Assembly (NCBI RefSeq): GCF_041261205.1
Contig: NZ_JBGCCH010000050.1
Coordinates: 1-49,110 of the forward strand
Reading direction: 5' to 3'
DNA from: Catenulispora sp. MAP5-51
Lineage (GTDB): Bacteria > Actinomycetota > Actinomycetes > Streptomycetales > Catenulisporaceae
DNA length: 49,110 nucleotides
The notes below the pieces were generated by a model. It searched no databases, was not told the origin of the DNA, and was given only the letters and a program-made list of their open reading frames with translations. The position numbers and the translations under genes were made by a program. Positions 16,656 through 25,100 of this stretch are shown here, piece by piece; the stretch's first letter is position 1, and each line of letters starts with the position of its first letter.

Positions 16656-17642
16656 CTATTCCGTGGTGTCGCCGGGCAGCAGGACCTGCTTGATTCCGGC
16701 TGATCCGGCAGCGACGGCCTGGTAGGCCTCGGCGGCCTTGTCCAGGGGCCATGCCTTGACCGCCGGGGCGGGCAGCAGGCCGCGGTCGAACAGCGGGGCG
16801 AGCTGGTCGAAGATGGCCGCGATCTCGGTCGGCTCCCAGAACAGGCTGGCGATCCCGGAGATGCGCAGCTGCCTGTTGACGATTTCCTCGCCCGGGTTGA
16901 ACTCGATCCGGGTGAGGTTGTTGAAGGTCGCGGCCAGCCGGCCGCCGAAGCGCAGGCTGCGCACGGCGGGTTCGAACAGCGCGCCGCCGACGATGTCCAG
17001 CGCCAGGTCGGCGCCGCGCCCCTCGGTCAGCTCGCGCACCGCCTCGGGGATGTCGCCGGAGGCGGTGTCGATGTAGTGCTCGACGCCTTCGGGCTTGTGC
17101 CGGGCGGCGATGATCGGCGTCGCGCCGCGCCAGCGCGCGAGCGCGGTGGCGGCCTGGCCGATCATGCCGGCGCCGCCGGTGATCAGGATGGTCTCGCCGC
17201 CGCGGATGTCCATCTGGGTGATCACCGTCATCCAGGCGGCGACGTAGGAACGGCCGACCGCGGCGGCCTCGCTCATCGTCAGCCGCGCCGGCTTGCGGGA
17301 GAGCAGCTTCTCCGGAAGGGCGACGTACCGGGCGTGCGTGCCCGGACGCGTCATGCCCAACTCCACACCCTGCGACCATCCGCTGCCCCACACCTCCTGG
17401 CCGGCCAGGCCGCCGTCGGAGACGACGACCCCGGCGAAGTCGCCGCCGGGGATCACCGGCACCGGGGTGCCGAGCATGCCGGTGGCGATGAAGACGTCGA
17501 GCGGGTTCACCCCGGCGGCGTGCACCTCGACGAGCACCTCGCCCGGGCCCGGCTCGGGAACCGGCTCGGACCGGCGTGTCAACGCCTGCGCCGGAGACCC
17601 GAAGGCCTGCAGGACGATCGCGTCCATCTGCTTGCTGGTCAT
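16656..17642 (-). CDS. Quinone oxidoreductase-like MDR dehydrogenase (NADP-dependent)
   Basis: A 328-residue medium-chain reductase likely to reduce a quinone or enone with NADPH. ATG 17642 follows AAAGGATC; ATG 17672 would add ten residues. The N-terminal GroES-like domain shows EPGPGEVLVEVHAAGVNPLD and PGGDFAGVV. The nucleotide fold contains ILITGGAGMIGQAATALARW. The zinc-binding Cys/His of alcohol dehydrogenases are not evident, as in zeta-crystallin-type enzymes. It follows the VOC gene by 90 bases on the same strand and lies divergent to a MerR regulator, suggesting stress- or drug-induced expression. Confidence 0.87.
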   Translation of the reverse strand: MTSKQMDAIVLQAFGSPAQALTRRSEPVPEPGPGEVLVEVHAAGVNPLDVFIATGMLGTPVPVIPGGDFAGVVVSDGGLAGQEVWGSGWSQGVELGMTRPGTHARYVALPEKLLSRKPARLTMSEAAAVGRSYVAAWMTVITQMDIRGGETILITGGAGMIGQAATALARWRGATPIIAARHKPEGVEHYIDTASGDIPEAVRELTEGRGADLALDIVGGALFEPAVRSLRFGGRLAATFNNLTRIEFNPGEEIVNRQLRISGIASLFWEPTEIAAIFDQLAPLFDRGLLPAPAVKAWPLDKAAEAYQAVAAGSAGIKQVLLPGDTTE

Positions 17643-17732
17643 GATCAAGATCCTTTCGTTGCTGTTTCCCACGATGGGCCGGTACCGCGTGACGGCCGGT
17701 ACCGGGAAGTGGCGGCCGTTCGCCCTCGGCGG

Positions 17733-18110
17733 TTACTCGCTCTTGAAGGTGAGCAGGTCGAATTCGTTGCCCTCGGGGTCGGCGAACGTGGTCCAGCGGA
17801 CCCCGGGCACCTTGACCTCGTCGACCGCCTTGGCGCCCAGGCCGGTCAGCCGCTCGATCTCCTGGTCGTAGTGCTCGGTGGCCAAGTCGAGATGGAGCCT
17901 GTTCTTGATGGTCTTGGCCTCCGGGACGCGCTGGAAGAACATCCGGGGGCCGCTTGCCGGGCCCGCGGCCTCCAGCTGCGCCATCTCCGCGGTCGATCCC
18001 GGGCTGACCGGGCGGCCCAGAGCGTTCCCCCAGAACTCCGCCAGCGCGGCGGGATCCGCACAGTCGATGGTCAAAGCCATGACACTGACGGCAGGGATGT
18101 TTGCGTTCAT
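17733..18110 (-). CDS. VOC (glyoxalase/bleomycin-resistance) family protein
   Basis: A 125-residue metal-site fold protein with the two beta-alpha-beta-beta-beta halves of the family: ALTIDCADPAALAEFWGNALG at the start and TTFADPEGNEFDLLTF at the end. The closing DPEGNEF carries the usual metal-ligand Glu. Members include glyoxalases, dioxygenases and drug-sequestering resistance proteins; nothing here picks one. It is the first gene of a minus-strand pair, divergent from the MerR regulator. The start ATG 18110 has the AAGGAAATC sequence just upstream. Confidence 0.87.
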   Translation of the reverse strand: MNANIPAVSVMALTIDCADPAALAEFWGNALGRPVSPGSTAEMAQLEAAGPASGPRMFFQRVPEAKTIKNRLHLDLATEHYDQEIERLTGLGAKAVDEVKVPGVRWTTFADPEGNEFDLLTFKSE

Positions 18111-18233
18111 GATGATTTCCTTCCAAACGGGTTTCGATGGGTCTCTACTGCGACCGGCACGCAGACCTCGCGGCCGAGTGACTCCACCGTCGGCGGTGCT
18201 CTCAGGGGAGGGTCAACAGCGGCGGGCAGCCTT

Positions 18234-18256
18234 GGCCCTCCCCTTAGGGGAGGGCC
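18234..18256. promoter_or_regulatory. MerR operator/promoter palindrome
   Basis: GGCCCTCCCCT (18234-18244) and its exact complement (18246-18256) surround one central T. Upstream TTGGCC (18232-18237) and downstream ACATAC/CATACT (18257-18263) give a -35/-10 pair with the long 19-20 bp spacer typical of MerR-controlled promoters. Transcription would begin near ATG 18270, so the message may be leaderless. A half-site, AGGGGAGGG (18203-18211), lies closer to the divergent VOC gene. Confidence 0.65.
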
Positions 18257-18269
18257 ACATACTGGGCGT

Positions 18270-19094
18270 ATGCCTGCCACACTGGCCATCGGCGACTTCT
18301 CCCGGGCCACCCACCTGAGCGTCAAAACCCTGCGCTACTACCACCGCGTCGGGCTCCTGACGCCGGCCGACGTCGACGCGGACACCGGATACCGCTGGTA
18401 CACCGCCGATCAGATCCCGACGGCACAGGTCATCCGCCGCTTCCGGGACCTGGACATGCCGGTGGACCACATCCACGCCGTGCTGCGAGCCCCGGACCTG
18501 TACACCCGGAACAAGCTCATCTCCGAACACCTGGCGAACCTGGAGCAGACCCTGGCCCAGACCCAGTCCGCGGTGGCGTCGCTGCGCGACCTGCTCGCCG
18601 GCCCGACCGCCACCGCACTGGTCAGCCACCGCCGGGCCACCGCGACCATGACCGCGGCCGTCACCACCGTCGTCGACAAAGGCGACTTCCTCCCCTGGTA
18701 TCAGGGCGCGCTCGCCGAACTACACGCCACCATCGAGGCACGGGGCATGCGCGCCACCGGCCCGGCCGGCGGGTTGTACGACGGGGAACTGTTCACCGAC
18801 GAACGCGGACAGGCCACGGTCTTCGTCCCGACCGAGGCGGAGATCCCGCGGCTGGGGCGGGTCGAACCCCTCGTCGTGCCGGCCGCCGAACTCGCCGTCA
18901 TCGAACACCCCGGCTCCACCGCCGACCTCGACCGCGCCTACGGAACACTGGCCACCTACGTGGCAAGCCACGAACTACGACTGGACGGCCCCATCCGCGA
19001 GTACTACCTCATCGGCCGCCAGGACACCGCCGACGACAAGCAGTGGCGCACCGAAGTCTGCTGGCCGATCTTCAGCACCGGCGCCGACGACTGA
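18270..19094 (+). CDS. MerR-family regulator with effector-binding (GyrI-like) domain
   Basis: A 274-residue transcription activator/repressor. The N-terminal winged helix is unmistakable: IGDFSRATHLSVKTLRYYHRVGLLTPADVD then GYRWYTADQ. A dimerisation coiled coil follows (about 75-110, NKLISEHLANLEQTLAQTQS). A C-terminal effector-binding domain (about 130-274) resembles BmrR/GyrI ligand sensors (GALYDGELF-like and EYYLIG strands). A much longer open frame starting at 17076 is only coding shadow; ATG 18270 sits just after the palindromic promoter. It probably regulates itself and the divergent VOC-oxidoreductase pair in response to a hydrophobic compound. Confidence 0.9.
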   Translation: MPATLAIGDFSRATHLSVKTLRYYHRVGLLTPADVDADTGYRWYTADQIPTAQVIRRFRDLDMPVDHIHAVLRAPDLYTRNKLISEHLANLEQTLAQTQSAVASLRDLLAGPTATALVSHRRATATMTAAVTTVVDKGDFLPWYQGALAELHATIEARGMRATGPAGGLYDGELFTDERGQATVFVPTEAEIPRLGRVEPLVVPAAELAVIEHPGSTADLDRAYGTLATYVASHELRLDGPIREYYLIGRQDTADDKQWRTEVCWPIFSTGADD

Positions 19095-19325
19095 ACAGCC
19101 AGAAGATCCCTGCTTCTCTTGCCACGACTCCCGGCGCTGCGTCAGAATCCTTACCAAGATTTCGCAAGTGAGCTCTGAAGTGTTCGGACCGCAGCTCGCC
19201 TCCTGACAAACCGGACGGCGGTTGTCTCGCGAAAGCGACGAGGCGGACCAATTTCTTTGGCTTATCTCCCTTACCCGTACCGCCCGAGTAAACGTTTCAC
19301 GATCCGTCACAGGGAGGACCGGCGC

Positions 19326-21077
19326 ATGACTGCGACGTCTTCAGGTTTACAGGTGCGTGTGTCCTACCGCGGCAGCCGTCGGGAGCCGGGGCCGCTGACC
19401 TTCGGGCAGGCCAACGTGCTCAGCTGGGTGAGTCAGGATTCGAATGAGTGGTCGGCCGTGATCCCGGTCATCCATGCGGTCGACGGGAGCGTTCCTGTCG
19501 ACCGGGTCGCGGAGGCGATCGGCGTGGTGATCGGGCGGCACGACTCGCTGCGGACCAATTATCTGCGCCAGTCCGGTGAAGCGATCCAGGTTGTCCGCGA
19601 GGCCGGAGAACTGATCGTGGATGTGCACGAGAACTTCGACGGTGACGCGCAGTTCCCGGCGAAGCTGGCGCGGCAGATGTGCGCCACGCCCTTCGAGCTG
19701 ACCGCTGAACTGCCGGTGCGGGCTGCGATCGTCACCGAGCCCGGAGCACAGGACGGACCGCGGACGACCATCGTCATGGTCATCACCCACATGGCCATCG
19801 ATGTCGGCAGCGGCGTCATCCTCACCGAGGAGCTGACCGATCTGGTCGAAGGCAAGAGTCCCGCCGATCTGCCGGACCCGGGCCTGCAGCCGCTGGACCA
19901 GGCGCAGATCGAACTGAGCCCCGTCGGCCTGCGGCGCAGCCAGAACTCGCTGAAATACTGGCGCTCCCGACTGGCCCAGGGGCCGCTGCGGCTGGCCGTG
20001 CCGCCGCTGGACGAGCCGGGCGAGTCGCAGCAGCTGCGGATCACCTCGCCGGCCGCTGCCCTGGCCGTCACCCGGATCGTGGACCGCACCAAGGTCGGGC
20101 ACTCCAGCGTCGTGTTGGCGGCGGTGGCCGCCGTGCTGGGCCGGTACACGGGGGAAGAATCGACTCTCTTCGCCTCGCTGAGCGCCAACCGGTTCAGCAG
20201 CACGCTGAGCAGATACGTCGGCGCACTCGCGCAGGACGCCCTCATCCGCCTGGACCTGACCGCCCCGAGCTTCGATGCACTCGTGGAACAGGCCCGATCG
20301 GCCCAGCTGACCGCGCTCAAGCACAGCCAGTTCGACGCCAAGGCAGTGTGGCCGGTGATAGACGAGACCTTTGACAGGCGCGGCGTCGGCTTCACCCGCG
20401 ACTGGGTCTTCAACGACGTCGCGGCCAACATCGAACCGGACCGGCAGAACAACGAACCGGCCCCGCTGGAACTGGTCGACCGGGCCCGGCCGGAGACCCG
20501 GATCAGCCGCAAGCCGGCCGAGTCGGAGCTGCCGGTGATGCTGTTCTTCCAGGTGCTGCGAGCCTGTGGCGAACTCGAACTCGACGTCACCGCGAACGGG
20601 CAGTTCTTCACCGCGGACACGGTGGAACGACTGCTGCGCGAGGTCGAGCAACTGCTGATCGACGCCGCCGCCGGTGACACGGCCCTCGCCCGGCCCGAGC
20701 CGCCCGCCGCCCGCCGCGGCACGTGGTGGCGGATCGCCGACTGTCAGGTGCAACCGACGGCGGTCAACGAACTGCTGGGTTCGGCCGGCCGGGCCTTCCT
20801 GGACGGCGACGAGTTGGTCGGCCACCTCGCCCGACCCGACCTGACCCCGCGCTCGGCGCACCTGGCCAGCCTGGCCGCACTTCGGTGGCGGCCCACAGCC
20901 GTGACACCCGCGCGCTACATCATCTGCGCCACCGCGCCGGACGACCTGGACGATCTCGCCGCCTGGCGCCGCCAGCGCGTCATCGCCGAAGGCGACGGCC
21001 GCCCCGGGCTCCACGAGGCTTTCGCCGACCATTCATCGACCACGCTGGAAACCGAGACGCACCAGGACAACCAATAG
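19326..21077 (+). CDS. Stand-alone NRPS condensation-domain protein
   Basis: A 583-residue protein with a condensation (C) fold and no adenylation or carrier domain. ATG 19326 follows GGGAGGA. Motifs: LTFGQANVLSWV as the first C motif, RHDSLRTNY as the second, and VITHMAIDVGSGV in place of HHxxxDG. There the second His and the Asp are kept, while the first His is Thr and the Gly is Val. A normal-looking C-terminal half follows (YTGEESTLFASLSANRFS, VGALAQDALIR, GVGFTRDWVFNDV). About 130 C-terminal residues past the C domain look unique. It converges on the NRPS operon. It may condense, cyclise or release the product in trans, or be inactive. Confidence 0.78.
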   Translation: MTATSSGLQVRVSYRGSRREPGPLTFGQANVLSWVSQDSNEWSAVIPVIHAVDGSVPVDRVAEAIGVVIGRHDSLRTNYLRQSGEAIQVVREAGELIVDVHENFDGDAQFPAKLARQMCATPFELTAELPVRAAIVTEPGAQDGPRTTIVMVITHMAIDVGSGVILTEELTDLVEGKSPADLPDPGLQPLDQAQIELSPVGLRRSQNSLKYWRSRLAQGPLRLAVPPLDEPGESQQLRITSPAAALAVTRIVDRTKVGHSSVVLAAVAAVLGRYTGEESTLFASLSANRFSSTLSRYVGALAQDALIRLDLTAPSFDALVEQARSAQLTALKHSQFDAKAVWPVIDETFDRRGVGFTRDWVFNDVAANIEPDRQNNEPAPLELVDRARPETRISRKPAESELPVMLFFQVLRACGELELDVTANGQFFTADTVERLLREVEQLLIDAAAGDTALARPEPPAARRGTWWRIADCQVQPTAVNELLGSAGRAFLDGDELVGHLARPDLTPRSAHLASLAALRWRPTAVTPARYIICATAPDDLDDLAAWRRQRVIAEGDGRPGLHEAFADHSSTTLETETHQDNQ

Positions 21078-21160
21078 GCCAGGCGACTCGGAGATGGCAT
21101 GGCTCTTGCTCGCGTCCGACCCGCCGCGCCAACGCTTCATCAGCGCGCACAGCTCACAGC

Positions 21161-22168
21161 TCACAAAGCGTGTGTCCGGCCCATCTTCCCGACACCGCTC
21201 TCCACCAGCACGGCGCTCCAGGAGGCCGTTGGGCTGGCGTTGAGTACCACCGACCGGGTCGGAGGACGCGCGGGGTCTTGTTCGAGTGCTGTGTAGAGGT
21301 TGAGCAGGGGGTCGTTTGCGCCTAGGTGGCCGTAGCGGCGGAGGTTGGCGCGGCAGGTGCTGTGGAGGGGGGCTCCGAGTGTCTCCTCGTAGAACTGCAG
21401 GGCGGCGAGTGAGGTGTTCTGGCTGACGTGGTGCTGGATGTCGGTTGGACGGAGGTTGTTGCGTTCGAGGAGTCGGCGGTGCAGGGCGCCCAGCCTTGTG
21501 CGGGTTTCCATGGCGAGGGTGAAGGAGTAGCGGGAGATGTCGGTGCACACTTCGTGCCACTGCTCCTGGGGGCGGTCGCGGAAGTCGACGCGGAAGAGGT
21601 CCCAGTAGGCGCCGTTACTCTCCTGCAGGATGTCCACTATGCGTACCGGTCCCTCGCGGGCCAGGAGGAGGGCCTGTCCGCTGTCGCCGTAGATGGTGAC
21701 GGGGTGGCGGTAACGGTGCGGGGCCGCGGGTTTGCTGCCGTGGGCTATCAGGACGTGGCGGATGTCCGGATCGGCGCACAGCAGGCCCCTGGCGGTCAGC
21801 AGGGCCGGGGTGAGGGAGTCGCAGCCCAGTCCGCCGGTGGAGAAGGTCAGTGCGCGGTCCGCACCCAGCAGTGCCTGGAGCCTGGTGACCTCGGAGGCCA
21901 CGAATGCCTCCGGGGCTCGGGGTTCCACCACGATGAGGGCGTCCAGGTCCTGGGGGGCCAGGCCCGCGTCGGCGAGGGTTCGGCGTGAGGCGTGCAGGGC
22001 GAGATCCACGGTGTCGAGTTCGTCGGCGGTGCGGATCTCCTCGATGCCCAGGGCCATGCAGGTCTCGTGCTCGTCCGGGGAGAGGTGGAGCAGTTCGGGC
22101 AGGTCCTTGACGGCGACCGTGGTCGGGGGCAGATACCAGGACGCTGCCCGCAGGGCGATGGAGGACAT
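21161..22168 (-). CDS. Ketoacyl-ACP synthase III-like (FabH/CerJ-type) enzyme
   Basis: A 335-residue thiolase-fold enzyme. The nucleophile Cys lies in GGLGCDSLTPALLTARGLL (about residue 115). The His and Asn of the Cys-His-Asn triad are recognisable as HHVSQNTSLAA and YGHLGANDPLLNL, and IYGDSGQALLLA matches the GDGAAAVLL block. Such enzymes condense acyl-CoA with malonyl-ACP, or, in CerJ-like relatives, transfer acyl groups to O or N in natural products. It begins 2 bases after the hybrid PKS-NRPS stop, so it is translationally coupled and surely belongs to the cluster. In the absence of a thioesterase it is a candidate for starter formation, tailoring acylation or chain release. Confidence 0.85.
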   Translation of the reverse strand: MSSIALRAASWYLPPTTVAVKDLPELLHLSPDEHETCMALGIEEIRTADELDTVDLALHASRRTLADAGLAPQDLDALIVVEPRAPEAFVASEVTRLQALLGADRALTFSTGGLGCDSLTPALLTARGLLCADPDIRHVLIAHGSKPAAPHRYRHPVTIYGDSGQALLLAREGPVRIVDILQESNGAYWDLFRVDFRDRPQEQWHEVCTDISRYSFTLAMETRTRLGALHRRLLERNNLRPTDIQHHVSQNTSLAALQFYEETLGAPLHSTCRANLRRYGHLGANDPLLNLYTALEQDPARPPTRSVVLNASPTASWSAVLVESGVGKMGRTHAL

Positions 22169-22170
22169 CC

Positions 22171-25100
22171 TCAGCGCGCCAGTTCTGTGAAGGCCCGGAC
22201 GGTCTCCTCGGCCAGGTTCTCCGCTTCCTGGTCGGTGTGGCTGTCGTCGTACAGCAGGACCAGTTGCAGGGTGCCGTCGGTGATCGCGGTGGTCAGCACC
22301 AGCGGGAACCCGGCGGGTAGCAGGCGCCGGCCGCGGGAGGTCAGGTCCCGGCGGTTGCGCAGCAGCCGTATGCCCGTGTCGAAGCCGGAGCCGTCATGAG
22401 TGCCGTGGATGACCAGCGCCTGTGGTTCGGGCAGCGCCCGCAGCCGGTCCACCGCGGGTGAGGCCGGACTCAGGTGGCGCAGCATGCCGTACCCCACGCC
22501 GTCGTTGGGGACGGAGCGGACCACGTCGGTGACGGCCGACAGGCAGGCGCGGACGTCCGCGGCCGGGTCGACGGGAAGGGTCAGCGGATGCACGCTGGTG
22601 AACCAGCCGATGGCCGGTGACCTGCCGGCAGGCCGGAAGACGTTGGGTGCGGCCCGTCCCTCGGTCATGACGCCGGCCCCGTCCGTGCCGCGCCAGCGGG
22701 CCAGGGCACAGGCGAAGGCGCACATCGCTGCCGGGTCCGCGTCGGGTCCGCCCCGCAGGACGTCGGCCACCTGGTGGGCTTCCAGCACGCGGTGGGCGAC
22801 TCCCCCGGCGGGTCGGCTGCCGGATGCCGGCGGCTTGCCGTCGAGCAGGGCGGCGCCTGATTGCAGAGTGCTGGTCCAGTAGGCCAGTTCTCCCGCCAGG
22901 GCGTCCGAGGAAGCCATGTCCGTCAGATGCCGGGACCACTGGGGCCAGGTGCGGACGGGGGTGGGGGCGGGCAGCGGATGTCCGGCGAGGAGTTCGGCCA
23001 GGGCGGCGTCCAGTTCGTCGATGAGGACGACGGTGGCCATGTTGTCGAAGACGAAGTGGTGGACCAGGAAGACGATCCAGGCGTTCCGGCGATGGCCGCG
23101 GTCGTAGTACCGCACGCGCAGGGCCGGGCCGCGTTCCAGATCGATCAGGGTCCTCAACTGAGCTATGTCGGCGGCCAGGAACTCCCGCTCTGCTTCGGCG
23201 TCCATCGGCGGCAGTACCTGGACGTCGAAGACGTCGACGGCGTCCGGCTCCGCGCAGTCGATCCGCCAGCCCAGGCTGTTGCGGCGGAAGCGGTAGCGCA
23301 GCGGCTCGTGCCGGGCGAGCAGATGGTCGACCGCGGCTCGTACGCTCTCGGCGTCCGTCCGGACGGTGATCTCCAGCAGGTGTGCGTCCGCGAAGTCCGG
23401 CGCTCCGGGCGGCATCCGGTCCAGGAACGTGCGCATGATCGGCGTCAACGGGACCGGGCGATGGTCAGAGCTATGGTCAGAGCGATGGTCCTGGCGAAGG
23501 TCAGAGCGATGGTCGGGCCGGGCCATCGCGGCCGCAGCCGGGCCGTCCGCGGGAACGAGGTCGGCGCTCACCGTCGTCGCCGCGGCGAGGTCGCGCAGTG
23601 AGTGGTGCTGGAGAATCTGTTGCGGGGTGAAGTGGACTCCGGAGCGAGCGGCACGAGCGGCGACCCGCACGCCCAGGACCGAATCGCCGCCCAGCTCGAA
23701 GAAGTTGTCCTCGGGACGGACCTGCCCGGTGCCGAGCAGTTCGGCCACCACGTGGGTCAGAACTTCTTCGGCATACGGGGTGCTGCTCGCGACAGGGGTG
23801 TTGTTCGTGGCAGCGTGCGAGGGGGTCGCCATGGCCGTCTCCTTCAGGCTCCTGCGATCGAGTTTTCCGGTCGCGGTGAGCGGCAGGCGGTCATGGAAGA
23901 CGACGCTGCCGGGCACCATGAATGGGGGCAGTGCCCGGGCACTCCAGCGGCGCAGGGCGTCCTCGGTGAGTACCGGGAGCGCCGGGCCGCCGGTCGCCGG
24001 GCCGCCGGTCGTCACGTGCGCGACCAATCGGGTGGCCCCACCCGGTCCCGGCGCGGGAACCACTGAAGCGGCACGCACCGAGGGGTGGCTCAGGAGCACC
24101 CGTTCGATCTCGGCGGGCTCCACCCGCTGTCCGCGGATCTCCACCTGGTCGTCGAGGCGCCCCTGGAACTCGATCGTGCCGTCCGGTCGCAGTCGTCCGA
24201 GGTCGCCGGTGCGGTACATGCGCGCACCCGGTGTTCCGGAGTACGGGTCGGCCGTGAAGCGCCGGGCGGTCAGTGCGGGCAGTCCACGGTAGCCGCGGCC
24301 GACCGCACGGCCGGCGACGGTGATCTCCCCGATCTCGCCTGCCGCGACCGGTGAGCCGTCCGGCCGCAGCAGGTACACCGAGGTGCCGGTGACGGGTCGT
24401 CCGATGCCGGGCAGTGCGGACATATCGGTGTCCGTGGCGGGACCGGTCACGCCGGCGGTGGAGACGACCGTGCACTCGGCCGGACCGTACATGTTCACCA
24501 GCCGGAACGGGCAGTCGGCCGGGGGACGGACGCGGAGCAGGTCGCCCCCGGTGGTCACCACCCGCAGCCGCAGACCGGGCGGCCAGGCGCACTCGGTCAG
24601 GACGACCTCGGCGAGGTGGGTGGGCAGGAAGGCCGCGGTGATGCCGTCCGCGGCGAGCCCGTGCAGGAACGCCCCCGGCTCTTGGAGCGCGGTCGAGGCG
24701 AAGTGCAGGGTGGCACCCCGGCACAGGGTCGTCCACACGTCCAGCACGGCGACGTCGAAACCCGGCGCCGCCACCTGCATCACCCGGTCGTCTCCGGTGA
24801 GCTGCATCGCGTCGTGGTACCAGTCGACGAGGTTGCGCAGACTGACATGTTCGATCTCGCACCCGTGCGGCCGACCCGTGGAACCGGAGGTGTACGCCAC
24901 GTACGCCAGGTCGCGTGACCCCGGTCGGCCCGGGGACCCAGTGGCGGTTTCCACCAGGACGTCCTCGTCGCCGCTTTCGGGCACGGCCGGCCGGGCCGGC
25001 ATGCAAGTGCGGCCCCGCAGATTCCCGACCACGGGGGCGGCTGGTCCGATCCCGGCGCTCGTCAGGATGTCCTCGATCCGCTGCCGCGGCCAGGCCGGGT

